The notes under the pieces: generated by a model
Database searches by the model: none
What the model saw: only the letters and a program-made list of their open reading frames with translations
Told to the model about the DNA's origin: nothing
Shown: positions 25,353-33,002 of the stretch, piece by piece
Layout: each line of letters starts with the position of its first letter
How positions within the stretch are numbered: the stretch's first letter is position 1
Program-made: the position numbers and the translations under genes
Origin: a bacterium
Lineage (GTDB): Bacteria; Electryoneota; RPQS01
Direction of reading: 5' to 3'
Assembly (NCBI GenBank): GCA_018812265.1
Contig: JAHJDG010000117.1
Location: 1 to 40,250 of the forward strand
Length of the DNA: 40,250 bases

Positions 25353-25629
25353 GTAGCGACACGATTCATCGTGTCCTGTCCCCGTAGATGCAAACGGCAG
25401 TTTGCTGATGGGGATTGATTGCATGCCCGCTGTAGTTTCACACGGCACTGTGTTTCGTAGGGGCACGACATGTCGTGCCCGTGCATAGCCTCCCCTTTGT
25501 AGTGACACGATTCATCGTGTCCTGACCTCGTAGATGCAAACGGCAGTTTGCTGATGGGGATTGATTGCATGCCCGCTGTAGTTTCACACGGCACTGTGTT
25601 TCGTAGGGGCCGATTCATCGTGCCCATCT
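25353..25629 (+). repeat. 146-bp tandem duplication of a four-hairpin REP-like cassette
   Basis: GTAG heads occur at 25353, 25384, 25432 and 25457, and again at 25499, 25530, 25578 and 25603; every pair is exactly 146 nt apart. Stems in order: ACACGATTCATCGTGT, CAAAC-GGCA-GTTTG, CACA-CGGCAC-TGTG, then GGGCACGACATGTCGTGCCC in copy 1 and GGGGCCGATTCATCGTGCCC in copy 2. Confidence 0.85.
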
Positions 25630-25844
25630 ATTTTCTGTTTTTCGCATTTTCGATTTTCCGCTTTTTCTTGTGGGGGTTCTCTTCTCTCTTGGTTCTCGGC
25701 ATCTTGGTATCTTGGCATCTTGGCTCTTCTTCCGGGATTCTTTCATCCCTCATCCCTCATCCTTCATCCTTTCTTCATGCCTCCTCCCTCTCCACTGACC
25801 CTCTCTAACTTACTCTTTCTTCTCCATTTCGCCCCTCTGACCTC

Positions 25845-25873
25845 TTGCTTTTTTCGGTGTAATAGCTTATCTA
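25845..25873 (+). promoter_or_regulatory. Weak promoter-like site before the TM/caspase operon
   Basis: TTGCTT at 25845-25850 and TATCTA at 25868-25873 are 17 nt apart and about 50 nt before ATG 25923. The -10 match is poor, so this is a suggestion only. Confidence 0.25.
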
Positions 25874-25922
25874 TTTGTGTATATGTTAGGCTCGCACAGT
25901 ACATTTCACGTGGGATGAAACA

Positions 25923-26762
25923 ATGTCAACCACACTAAAGGAACGCTGGCCAGATTGCGATATCAGGCATTTAGTTTACGAAGACATGGATCTATTCGTT
26001 GTTTTCGTCGACAGCGAACTTGATGTAGATTGGGAGACGACCAGCAAGTGGGATGAAAGGCAGCCGACGAACATGCAGGAACTCAATGCGATCATTAATG
26101 ACGCGGCCACAGTAGAGTGCACGCCCTGCGAACACCTTCGAGAAAATATTAGACTGAAGTTCAAACGACTTGTCGGTGAGGCAATAGCTCGAAGCCTTAG
26201 CCATGATTATGACAATGCAAAGAGAATGCTCATTGCAGCCAAAGACTTCATTGATGCCCGAATTCGGGAGAAATCTAGGGCGTGGTATCTCGAAGCGAGC
26301 GTGGTGATTGCTGGATCAGAGTGTTTGGTTGGCGCAATACTCTGGCTATTACGCGAACAGGTGTCGGGACTTGTTGGAAACAATATGATTTCGTTGTTGT
26401 TGTCTGCTGTCGCTGGCGGTTGTGGTGCTCTCTTATCGATTATCCTACGCATTGGAAAGTTTGAACTTGATAGCGCATCTGGGAAAGGTCTTCACAATCT
26501 TGAGGCTGGATCGCGAATTGTCGCGGGGAATCTCTCTGCAATTCTAGTCTATTTCGGTATCAAATCGGGCTTGATTCTTCCCAGTTTGGCGAATGTTCCT
26601 GAGTTGATTTGGGGGCTACTTCTGCTGGCATTCATTGCGGGTAGTAGCGAGCGGCTAGCCCCTTCGATAATTGCCCGCTTTGCTTACTCGGCGAACCCTG
26701 ATGATTCCTCAACCAGTAAGCCAAGCTTATTAGACAAACACAATCCAGGAGGAATATCATGA
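25923..26762 (+). CDS. Four-TM membrane protein, partner of the caspase-like protease
   Basis: This 279-aa protein has no recognised family. Residues 1-120 are soluble: a mixed segment with CTPC (Cys66, Cys69), then helices (RENIRLKFKRLVGEAIARS, NAKRMLIAAKDFIDARIREK). Four hydrophobic helices follow at about 121-143, 155-176, 199-219 and 228-246, with FIAGSSERLAP at the last membrane boundary, then a short polar tail. No signal peptide is present, so the N-domain is probably cytosolic. The basic linker DARIREKSR just before TM1 would suit cleavage by an Arg/Lys-specific caspase homologue; that is speculation. The stop overlaps the protease ATG (ATGA). Codon use is AT-richer than in core genes and repeat spacers lie on both sides, suggesting acquisition. 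Confidence 0.75.
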   Translation: MSTTLKERWPDCDIRHLVYEDMDLFVVFVDSELDVDWETTSKWDERQPTNMQELNAIINDAATVECTPCEHLRENIRLKFKRLVGEAIARSLSHDYDNAKRMLIAAKDFIDARIREKSRAWYLEASVVIAGSECLVGAILWLLREQVSGLVGNNMISLLLSAVAGGCGALLSIILRIGKFELDSASGKGLHNLEAGSRIVAGNLSAILVYFGIKSGLILPSLANVPELIWGLLLLAFIAGSSERLAPSIIARFAYSANPDDSSTSKPSLLDKHNPGGIS

Positions 26763-27490
26763 CACGAGGATCCGTAATTTTTGGATATCCGGGCGAGCTT
26801 GGTCAGGAGGACTATTGCCCAGGCGTTCTCGAAGACATCGAGGGATACCGTCGTTTCCTGACATCACCAAATGGTGGTTTATGGTCAGAGAATGAGATTC
26901 AGCAATTGACAAACGCAAGTTCTGGAGATGTCAATCGTGCTATCGACAGACTCGAGCACGTTGATTATGGTCTTGTGGTCTTTTCTGGGCATGGAAGCTT
27001 TGCATCTAGAACAAATACGACGGTCTTGCAGATCAACAGGACATCCGAAATAGACCACACCGAGCTATTAAGGGGTGCCCAGAGACAGACTCTTATCTTG
27101 GATTGCTGTCGCCAGCCAGATGAACGGATTGTACTTGAGGAGTCTATTAAGAAATCTGCCGCAGCCTACGTTCTTTCCGATGCGTCCAGGTGTCGTGTGT
27201 TATTCGATGAAAGCATTCTGGCTTGCGCGCCTTCCCGTGTTGTCCTATATTCCTGCCGAATTAGCCAAGTGTCCATAGATACACCTGCCGGTGGTTTGTA
27301 TTCGTTCAGCCTTGTCAGGCATGCCATGAATTGGGCAGCAAGACAGGGACAGTCTAGATCGGTTCTTTCCACCGTGGCTGCACACAATACGGCTGCAATC
27401 ACGGTGGGAATGCGTTCCAACGGCACACAAACTCCGGTTGCAGAGAAACCAAGATCCGAGCCGTACTTCCCGTTTTGTGTCTCGGCATAG
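26759..27490 (+). CDS. Caspase-like protease (peptidase C14 / orthocaspase type)
   Basis: This 243-aa protein is a compact caspase-fold protease. The first strand and helix read VIFGYPGEL ... VLEDIEGYRRFL. The catalytic His is in VVFSGHGS (His78), and the catalytic Cys in LILDCCRQP (Cys117, position two after Asp, as in the DSC motif of metacaspases). YVLSDASRCRVLFDES matches the post-catalytic 'vLSAS' strand, and GGLYSFSLVRHAMNWA the late 'G-hydrophobic' helix. Bacterial homologues usually cut after Arg or Lys. There is no extra sensor domain, so control probably comes from the coupled TM protein (ATGA overlap). The pair looks like a stress- or phage-response module, but its role is unproven. 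Confidence 0.85.
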   Translation: MTRGSVIFGYPGELGQEDYCPGVLEDIEGYRRFLTSPNGGLWSENEIQQLTNASSGDVNRAIDRLEHVDYGLVVFSGHGSFASRTNTTVLQINRTSEIDHTELLRGAQRQTLILDCCRQPDERIVLEESIKKSAAAYVLSDASRCRVLFDESILACAPSRVVLYSCRISQVSIDTPAGGLYSFSLVRHAMNWAARQGQSRSVLSTVAAHNTAAITVGMRSNGTQTPVAEKPRSEPYFPFCVSA

Positions 27491-27805
27491 GTCTAGTGAT
27501 CTTTGCATTTGTGTTTCCAATAGTGATTCTGAAGAGTTACCCCTGGCGAAGGTGGCGTATGAAGCTTCCGCCCGGCTTGCGCACGGATTCCGTGCCACGT
27601 GCAATACGATGTGCAGCGCTTAATCCGGCTCGGCGACCCCAACCGTAGGGGCTGATTGCATCGCCCGTTGTCGTTTCACACGGCAGTGTGTTTCGGAGGG
27701 GCACGACATGTCGTGCCCGCTTGATTCCATCGCACCGCCTTTCCCTCGCGAATCGCACTTCCTTGTGTGACTACGCTCCCCTGCTGTCAGCCTACCCCCC
27801 CCATT

Positions 27806-27945
27806 TGTCATTCTGAACGCAGTGAAGAATCTCAGCCCCCGCGCCGCGCTCCATTCGTCCGGTCTGAGCAGGCGGGCTGAGATTCTTCGGGCCGCTTCGT
27901 CACGATGAGGGTGACACAAGAGAAAAAGCGGCCCTCAGAATGACA
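27806..27945 (+). mobile_element. 140-bp MITE-like inverted-repeat element
   Basis: Ends are perfect 11-bp inverted repeats, TGTCATTCTGA (27806-27816) and TCAGAATGACA (27935-27945). Inside, GAAGAATCTCAGCCC (27824-27838) pairs perfectly with GGGCTGAGATTCTTC (27874-27888). It has no coding capacity. The left arm recurs in diverged form at about 12206-12233, and arm fragments occur at 28011-28145. It is probably a non-autonomous element; no matching transposase is in the window. Confidence 0.65.
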
Positions 27946-28231
27946 GAAAGGATAGCACACACTGCGCCCATGAATCCGGGCACGATAAATCGGCCCCTAC
28001 AACATGCTATAGTCATTCTGGACACCGCTCTCTCCCACTGGTCATTCTGGAAACCGCGTTAGCGGGCGTCCAGAATCTCAACTTTTCAGCATTTCAGTGT
28101 TTCAGCTTTCAGTCTTTCCCCAAGCGGGGCGTCCAGAATCTCGTTTCAGCTTTCCGATTTCCGCCTTTCTTTTCTGCCCTCTCCTATCTGCTAATCCGTT
28201 CAACGACTTGCGCATTTTATCGAACATTTTC

Positions 28232-28260
28232 TTGACTTTTTCCAATAAATGTTGTATATT
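28232..28260 (+). promoter_or_regulatory. Strong promoter TTGACT-N17-TATATT
   Basis: TTGACT at 28232-28237 and TATATT at 28255-28260 are exactly 17 nt apart, the canonical housekeeping sigma spacing. The site lies about 80 nt before ATG 28342 and could serve that gene and the symporter gene after it. Confidence 0.65.
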
Positions 28261-28341
28261 CCATCCCTGATTGTTCCCAATCCAGCACTTTTATTTCCTC
28301 CCCTTTCATCCTTCATCCCTCATCCTTCATCCTTTCCTCCC

Positions 28342-28761
28342 ATGTCAAAGTCTCCTTCCGGCAAAGCCCGCTCGCGCATGAATGCCCTCAAGCACGGATT
28401 GCGCGCCACCGACGAACTCTTCCTCGCCCACCTCGCACCCCGCGAACGGGAAGTCTTCGAGAACTTCCGCGAGTCGTTCCACAACGAGTACCGTCCGCAA
28501 ACCGATCACGAAAAACTCCTCGTGGATCGCATCGCCATTCAGCACTTCCGCCTGTTCCGTCTCTATCGCCTTGAATACCTCGCCGAAAACCAGAGCATTA
28601 CCACACCCCTCGCTCCCGAATCGGTCATCCAACACCTCGACCGTTTTTCCCGTTATGACTGGCGAATGGAGCGGCAACTTCGTATACTACACAACCGCCT
28701 GCGTTCGCTCTATTCCCGGCGCGGCGACACCTCCCTCAACTTCTTTGCCGCCAAGGAATAA
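28342..28761 (+). CDS. Small 'NALKHGL' family protein of unknown function
   Basis: This 139-aa protein begins MSKSPSGKARSRMNALKHGLRA. I recognise the 'GKARSR-NALKHGL' opening followed by a helical region (EREVFENFRESFHNEYRPQT, then EKLLVDRIAIQHFRLFRLYR) as a widespread bacterial hypothetical family with no known role. It is basic at the N-terminus and helical throughout; there is no signal or TM. The open frame continues upstream through TTCATCC repeats and the promoter's -10 region, so ATG 28342 is the sensible start. No clear Shine-Dalgarno sequence is seen. It lies 58 nt before the symporter gene. Confidence 0.7.
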   Translation: MSKSPSGKARSRMNALKHGLRATDELFLAHLAPREREVFENFRESFHNEYRPQTDHEKLLVDRIAIQHFRLFRLYRLEYLAENQSITTPLAPESVIQHLDRFSRYDWRMERQLRILHNRLRSLYSRRGDTSLNFFAAKE

Positions 28762-28819
28762 CGCAGTTCGTTTGGTCAAAAAACATTCCCCCCCGGTCCG
28801 TCTAACTTAAGGAATCTCC

Positions 28820-30148
28820 GTGCCCGCCGTCGAACAACTGCTCGGACAAATCAGTGACGCGATGTGGGGAGTGCCGCTGCTCATCCTGCTTTTCGGGACG
28901 CATCTGTTTCTGACCGTGCGGCTGCGCTTCGTCCAGCGATATATTTTTCGCGGGATCAAACTCTCGCTCGAACGACACAAGGAAGGTGAAGGCGACATCA
29001 GCCACTTCGGCGCGCTGACCACCGCGCTGGCCGCCACCATCGGAACCGGCAACATGGTCGGCGTGGCCACCGCGATTGCCGCAGGCGGACCGGGTGCCGT
29101 GCTGTGGATGTGGCTGACCGGAGTGTTCGGCATCTCCACCAAGTACGCCGAAGCCGTGCTCGCCATCAAGTACCGCGTGAAGACCGCCACCGGAGATTTC
29201 GCGGGCGGGCCGATGTACGTCATCGAACGGGGCATGAAACAGAAATGGCTGGCCGTCCTGTTCGCGTTCTTCACCGCTATCTCCGCCTTCGGCATCGGCA
29301 ACATGGTGCAGGCCAACTCGATCTCAACGATGGTCAAGGGAAGCCTCGGCGTCGCACCGTGGATCACGGGGATTGCGTTGACGGTCTTGGTGGGATTCGT
29401 CATCATCGGTGGGATCCGTTCGATCTCGAAAGTCTGCGAGCGTTTCGTTCCGCTGATGGCCGGGTTTTATGTGGTCGGATGTTTCGTATTATTGGTTGCG
29501 CGCTGGGACACGCTGGGCGATACGATCCTGCTCATCGTCAGCAGCGCGTTTACCGGTCACGCGGCGGTGGGCGGACTCCTCGGTGCGGGAATGCGTGAAG
29601 TGGTGCGCTTCGGAATCGCGCGCGGATTGTTCTCGAACGAATCGGGACTGGGCAGCGCGCCGATCGTGGCTGCCGCCGCGCAAACGCGCAACGCCGTCCG
29701 GCAAGCGCTGGTGTCGAGCACCGGAACGTTCTGGGATACCGTCGTCGTCTGCGCGATCAGCGGACTGGTGATCGTAAATTCAGGCTTGTGGAGTTCCGGC
29801 TATGACGGCGCGCATCTCACGGCGGCGGCCTTCGAGCAATTCCACGGTTTCGGTTCGGTCTTGCTCTCGGTCGCGTTGCTGACGTTCGTGTTCTCGACGA
29901 TTCTCGGCTGGTCATACTATGGAGAAAAAGCCGCCGAGTATCTCTTCGGTTCACGCGTCATCAAACCCTATCGCTGGCTGTGGGTGGCGATGGTGATGGT
30001 GGGATCGGTGGTCTCGATTCAGGCGGTGTGGGGTTTCGCCGACATCACCAACGGACTCATGGCTCTTCCCAATCTGATTTCTCTCATTCTGCTCAGCCGC
30101 GTCATCGTCGCCGAAACCCGCGAGCATTTATGGTCAGCCAAAATCTGA
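28820..30148 (+). CDS. Sodium:alanine/glycine symporter (AGCS family)
   Basis: This 442-aa polytopic inner-membrane protein imports alanine or glycine with Na+. It shows the AGCS signatures: ALTTALAATIGTGNMVGVAT near residue 65, GPGAVLWMWLTGVFGISTKYAE, then GGPMYVIERGM, and FGIARGLFSNESGLGSAPI in the second half. About ten TM helices fit the LeuT-like fold. It is a little shorter than many homologues but ends normally (YRWLWVAMVMVGSVVS, then NGLMALPNLISLILLS). GTG 28820 is preceded by AAGGA at a good distance. A strong terminator follows about 20 nt after the stop. Confidence 0.95.
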   Translation: MPAVEQLLGQISDAMWGVPLLILLFGTHLFLTVRLRFVQRYIFRGIKLSLERHKEGEGDISHFGALTTALAATIGTGNMVGVATAIAAGGPGAVLWMWLTGVFGISTKYAEAVLAIKYRVKTATGDFAGGPMYVIERGMKQKWLAVLFAFFTAISAFGIGNMVQANSISTMVKGSLGVAPWITGIALTVLVGFVIIGGIRSISKVCERFVPLMAGFYVVGCFVLLVARWDTLGDTILLIVSSAFTGHAAVGGLLGAGMREVVRFGIARGLFSNESGLGSAPIVAAAAQTRNAVRQALVSSTGTFWDTVVVCAISGLVIVNSGLWSSGYDGAHLTAAAFEQFHGFGSVLLSVALLTFVFSTILGWSYYGEKAAEYLFGSRVIKPYRWLWVAMVMVGSVVSIQAVWGFADITNGLMALPNLISLILLSRVIVAETREHLWSAKI

Positions 30149-30167
30149 TCTTCAGAGTATGGATTGG

Positions 30168-30199
30168 AAAAGACCCAAGCGCGAGATTGGGTCTTTTTT
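30168..30199 (+). terminator. Intrinsic terminator after the symporter gene
   Basis: AGACCCAA (30171-30178) pairs with TTGGGTCT (30187-30194), preceded by AAA and followed by a T-run to 30199. This is a textbook Rho-independent terminator, and the A-tract makes it partly bidirectional. Confidence 0.9.
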
Positions 30200-30447
30200 A
30201 TTGGGCAGCAGATGTTTTTCCATGCTTTCCCACGAGGCTATGCAGCTTCATTTGCACAGTTTCTTACAGGGTTTCCTCGGAGCTATCCATTTCTCCGATA
30301 CTTCGCTAATACCTATGGGCAGCAACGATTTGTATCACGTTGAGAATTAGATTGACACAATCTGCAATGTGCTTTATATTACTATGACAAACAATAAGAT
30401 ATGTGAACTTTTTCTTTTTGTGCGAAACGTAACAAGAGGAGATGGCC
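30200..30447 (+). other. AT-rich leader region of the fibre-protein operon
   Basis: Between terminator and first fibre gene lie about 250 nt with no hairpin repeats. The region carries a strong promoter at 30352-30380 and the ribosome binding site GAGGAG at 30436-30441. Nothing else can be supported. Confidence 0.55.
30352..30380 (+). promoter_or_regulatory. Near-consensus promoter TTGACA-N17-TATATT
   Basis: TTGACA at 30352-30357 and TATATT at 30375-30380, 17 nt apart, match the housekeeping consensus almost perfectly. Transcription would begin near 30387, about 60 nt before the first fibre gene, and could cover all five genes because gaps are only 40-47 nt with no terminator. Confidence 0.75.
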
Positions 30448-32955
30448 ATGAAAGCGACCTTCCGTGCGTGCTTAGCGCTACTGATGATTCTGCCGTTCTG
30501 CGAAGCATTTGCTATGGCTCCGGGACAGATGAATTATCAGGGATTTCTGACGGCGACCGATGGATCACCTTTGGACACAACAGTAGCGATGACATTTCGT
30601 ATTTATCCGATTGCGGTGGGCGGATTAGCCGGTTGGACGGAGATTCATTCCAGCGTGACAGTGTCCGATGGGTTGTTTAAAGTACAACTGGGGGAGACGC
30701 TCCCCCTGTCTTCAGATCGCTTCTATGAAGACACGATGTGGCTGGGGATTACGGTGGGCAATAATACAGAGATGATTCCGCGAATCATGTTTGGAGCGGT
30801 GCCGTATGCCTATCGGGTGGGGACGGTGGACTATGCGACGGGCGGAACGATACTGGGGAACGTCTGGATCGCGGGCAAGGGGAACATCGGACTTGAAAAT
30901 ACGAATGCGGGTGAATATGCTTTTGTGACCGGAGTGGAGAACACCGCAAGTGGTAGCCGGAGTTCGATCCCCGGCGGCACAGACAACACGGCCAGCGGAA
31001 CCGCCAGCTTTGTCGGCGGTGGAGCGGCTAATGTTGCCGAAGGTGATGAATCGTCCATTGGCGGCGGCGCTGAAAATTACACCTCAGCCAGAAATGCGTC
31101 GGTGGGAGGCGGAATCGGCAATACGGCCAACGGAGACTACTCGACGATTGCGGGCGGTTCGACCAATCTTGCCGACGGAGATGGTGCGGCAATATCCGGC
31201 GGCGGCTTTAACCTATCCCGGTATTTCGCAACGGTAGGCGGGGGAAAGTACAACAAGGCGCGCGGAGATTATTCGGTAATCGCGGGCGGTGGCGGACCGG
31301 CAGCCGGAGATTCCAATTCGGCGACGGGGGCAAGTTCTGCGATCGGCGGTGGACGGCAGAACGTAGCTTCGGGACTCTATTCCACGGTCGGCGGCGGCTA
31401 CAGCAACGATGCCACCGCCCACAGCGCGACCGTCGGGGGTGGTTTTGGGAATGGTGCCGAAGGCCAGTACTCGACGATGAGTGGCGGACGCTACAATCAT
31501 GCCGCGCTGGATTATTCGGTGGTCGGCGGCGGCTATGCCAACAATGCCGGTTATATGGCCGTGGTGGGCGGCGGCAACACCAACTATGCGAGCGGCGATT
31601 ATTCGATGGTGGGGAGCGGGCAATATAACCGGGCTCGTGGACTGTACTCAGTAGTCAGCGGCGGCGGCGGGTCGGCGATGGCCGATTCGAACAGTGCGAT
31701 TGGAGATTACTCGACGGTGAGTGGGGGTCGCCACAACAGAACCAGCGCCGACTACACAACCATAGGGGGCGGCTACTACAATCAGGCCCAGGGCAGCGGA
31801 GCGACCGTGGCCGGTGGTCAGAACAATATAGCCAGCTATCTTTATCCGACGGTCGGTGGTGGTGTCAACAACAGTGCCAGTGGATATGGCGCGGTTGTGA
31901 GTGGAGGTGGGTACAACGTAGCTCCGGGCAGCTATTCGACGGTGAGTGGTGGTGTTTCCAATCAGTCACTCAGCGACTACTCCGCGATTGGCGGAGGAAA
32001 CAACAACCGCACCCGCGGTCTCTACGCTGTGGTTGGTGGCGGAGGGGGTCTCGCGTTACAGGATTCAAACTCGGCATCGGGGGACTACTCCACGATTGGT
32101 GGAGGGCGCAGGAATGCAACGGGGTATGAATACACAACGGTCGGCGGTGGTCGGAATAACCGGGCCGATTCCATATATGCTACAGTCGGTGGCGGCTACG
32201 ACAACTGGGCCATTGAGCGATACTCCACGGTCGGTGGCGGATCTGCGAATTTTGCGCAAATGTACGGAGTGGTGGCCGGCGGCGACAGCAACACGGCCAG
32301 TGCCTTTGGAGCGGTGGCTGGCGGGTGGTACAACCGCGCGGAGGGTTGGTATTCGATGGCGCCGGGCGGAGCAAACAACCGGGCTTACGGTTCCTACAGT
32401 TTTGCCGCCGGCCGAAGGGCACAAGCCATGCATAGCGGCGATTTCCGTTGGGCGGATTCCTATAATGCAAATTTCTCCGGACCCGACACGGCCAACACGT
32501 TTGCCGTACGGGCCAGCGGGGGAGTATATCTGTTCACGAACACGAGTTTGACTTCGGGAGCGCGATTGTATGCGGGGTCTTCGACGTGGAACGCGGTCTC
32601 GGACAGCACGATGAAGCGACGCTACGGAAAGGTGGACACGAAAGAGGTACTCGACAAAGTGGCCGCGTTGCCGATTGAGCGCTGGAGCTATAAGGCGCAA
32701 GACGAGAACGTCCATCACATCGGTCCGATGGCGCAGGATTTTTGGAATTCCTTCCACGTCGGAGATGACAGCCTGGCCATCTCCACGATTGACCCTTCCG
32801 GCATTGCGTTGGCGGCGATACAGGAACTGGCGAAGAGGAATGAGAAATTAGAAACGAGAAATGAGAAGTTGGAGGAAGAGATGGCGGTGCTCCGCGCACA
32901 GGTGCAGACGCTGATGGCGGCACAGCAACACACAGAGGCAGGAATTACAAAATAG
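30448..32955 (+). CDS. Secreted beta-roll fibre protein with S74 chaperone domain, paralogue 1
   Basis: This 835-aa protein has a signal peptide (1-22) and an N-terminal domain beginning MNYQGFLTATDGSPLDT and ending near AVPYAYRVGTVD. About 32 YadA-head-like units follow, each about 15 residues, pattern S/A-T-V-G-G-G-x-x-N-x-A-S-G. A 'SFAAGRRAQA' to 'VRASGGVYLF' transition leads to an S74 domain: the dyad Ser718 and Lys723 in SDSTMK, then HHIGPMAQDFW. A coiled coil closes it. In S74 fibres the C-terminal domain drives trimer folding and then cuts itself off before the Ser. ATG 30448 lies 6 nt after GAGGAG; ATG 30442 is too close. The coiled coil holds a heptad duplication (RNEKLET/RNEKLEE). 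It is likely a trimeric surface fibre; the ligand is unknown. Confidence 0.82.
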   Translation: MKATFRACLALLMILPFCEAFAMAPGQMNYQGFLTATDGSPLDTTVAMTFRIYPIAVGGLAGWTEIHSSVTVSDGLFKVQLGETLPLSSDRFYEDTMWLGITVGNNTEMIPRIMFGAVPYAYRVGTVDYATGGTILGNVWIAGKGNIGLENTNAGEYAFVTGVENTASGSRSSIPGGTDNTASGTASFVGGGAANVAEGDESSIGGGAENYTSARNASVGGGIGNTANGDYSTIAGGSTNLADGDGAAISGGGFNLSRYFATVGGGKYNKARGDYSVIAGGGGPAAGDSNSATGASSAIGGGRQNVASGLYSTVGGGYSNDATAHSATVGGGFGNGAEGQYSTMSGGRYNHAALDYSVVGGGYANNAGYMAVVGGGNTNYASGDYSMVGSGQYNRARGLYSVVSGGGGSAMADSNSAIGDYSTVSGGRHNRTSADYTTIGGGYYNQAQGSGATVAGGQNNIASYLYPTVGGGVNNSASGYGAVVSGGGYNVAPGSYSTVSGGVSNQSLSDYSAIGGGNNNRTRGLYAVVGGGGGLALQDSNSASGDYSTIGGGRRNATGYEYTTVGGGRNNRADSIYATVGGGYDNWAIERYSTVGGGSANFAQMYGVVAGGDSNTASAFGAVAGGWYNRAEGWYSMAPGGANNRAYGSYSFAAGRRAQAMHSGDFRWADSYNANFSGPDTANTFAVRASGGVYLFTNTSLTSGARLYAGSSTWNAVSDSTMKRRYGKVDTKEVLDKVAALPIERWSYKAQDENVHHIGPMAQDFWNSFHVGDDSLAISTIDPSGIALAAIQELAKRNEKLETRNEKLEEEMAVLRAQVQTLMAAQQHTEAGITK

Positions 32956-33002
32956 GCGGATTGGAAGGGCAATTCATCGAATAACCGAGGGGAGATCAGG
33001 TC

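Larger units (their letters stand above)
25213..25922 (+). repeat. 710-nt repeat-rich spacer upstream of the TM/caspase operon
   Basis: No gene is seen. In order: a GATGA-AGGATGA heptamer-like tract (about 25226-25279); the hairpin GGTGACTCTCCAGAGTCACC at 25292-25311; a GTAG hairpin at 25324-25345; then a 146-bp block holding four GTAG hairpins at 25353-25498, repeated at 25499-25629. A pyrimidine-rich AT-rich stretch follows (TCTTGG and TTCATCC repeats, about 25675-25780), then a leader leading into ATG 25923. Confidence 0.8.
27491..28341 (+). repeat. 850-nt repeat-rich spacer downstream of the caspase gene
   Basis: No gene is seen. Contents: three hairpins of the GTAG family at 27645-27668, 27669-27690 (head mutated to GTCG) and 27694-27718 (head GGAG); an inverted-repeat element at 27806-27945; an inverted GTAG unit at 27978-28000; fragments reading GTCATTCTGG...CCAGAATCTC at about 28011-28145; pyrimidine-rich TTTCAGC tracts; a strong promoter at 28232-28260; and TTCATCC heptamers at about 28306-28335 in the leader of the next gene. 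Confidence 0.75.

Noticed and set aside
22870-25362. 830-codon open frame on the minus strand opposite the methyltransferase/ATP-grasp gene
   Set aside because: It is the shadow of a GC-rich gene with strong domain matches on the + strand; its translation is low in recognisable motifs and rich in His, Arg and Gln.
25324-25629. Possible CRISPR array
   Set aside because: Units differ in stem sequence and spacing, the 146-bp block is a plain duplication, there are no unique spacers of constant length and no cas genes.
25923-26762. Bacterial gasdermin
   Set aside because: The protein has four clear hydrophobic helices and lacks the short N-terminal lipidated Cys and beta-rich pore domain expected of gasdermins.
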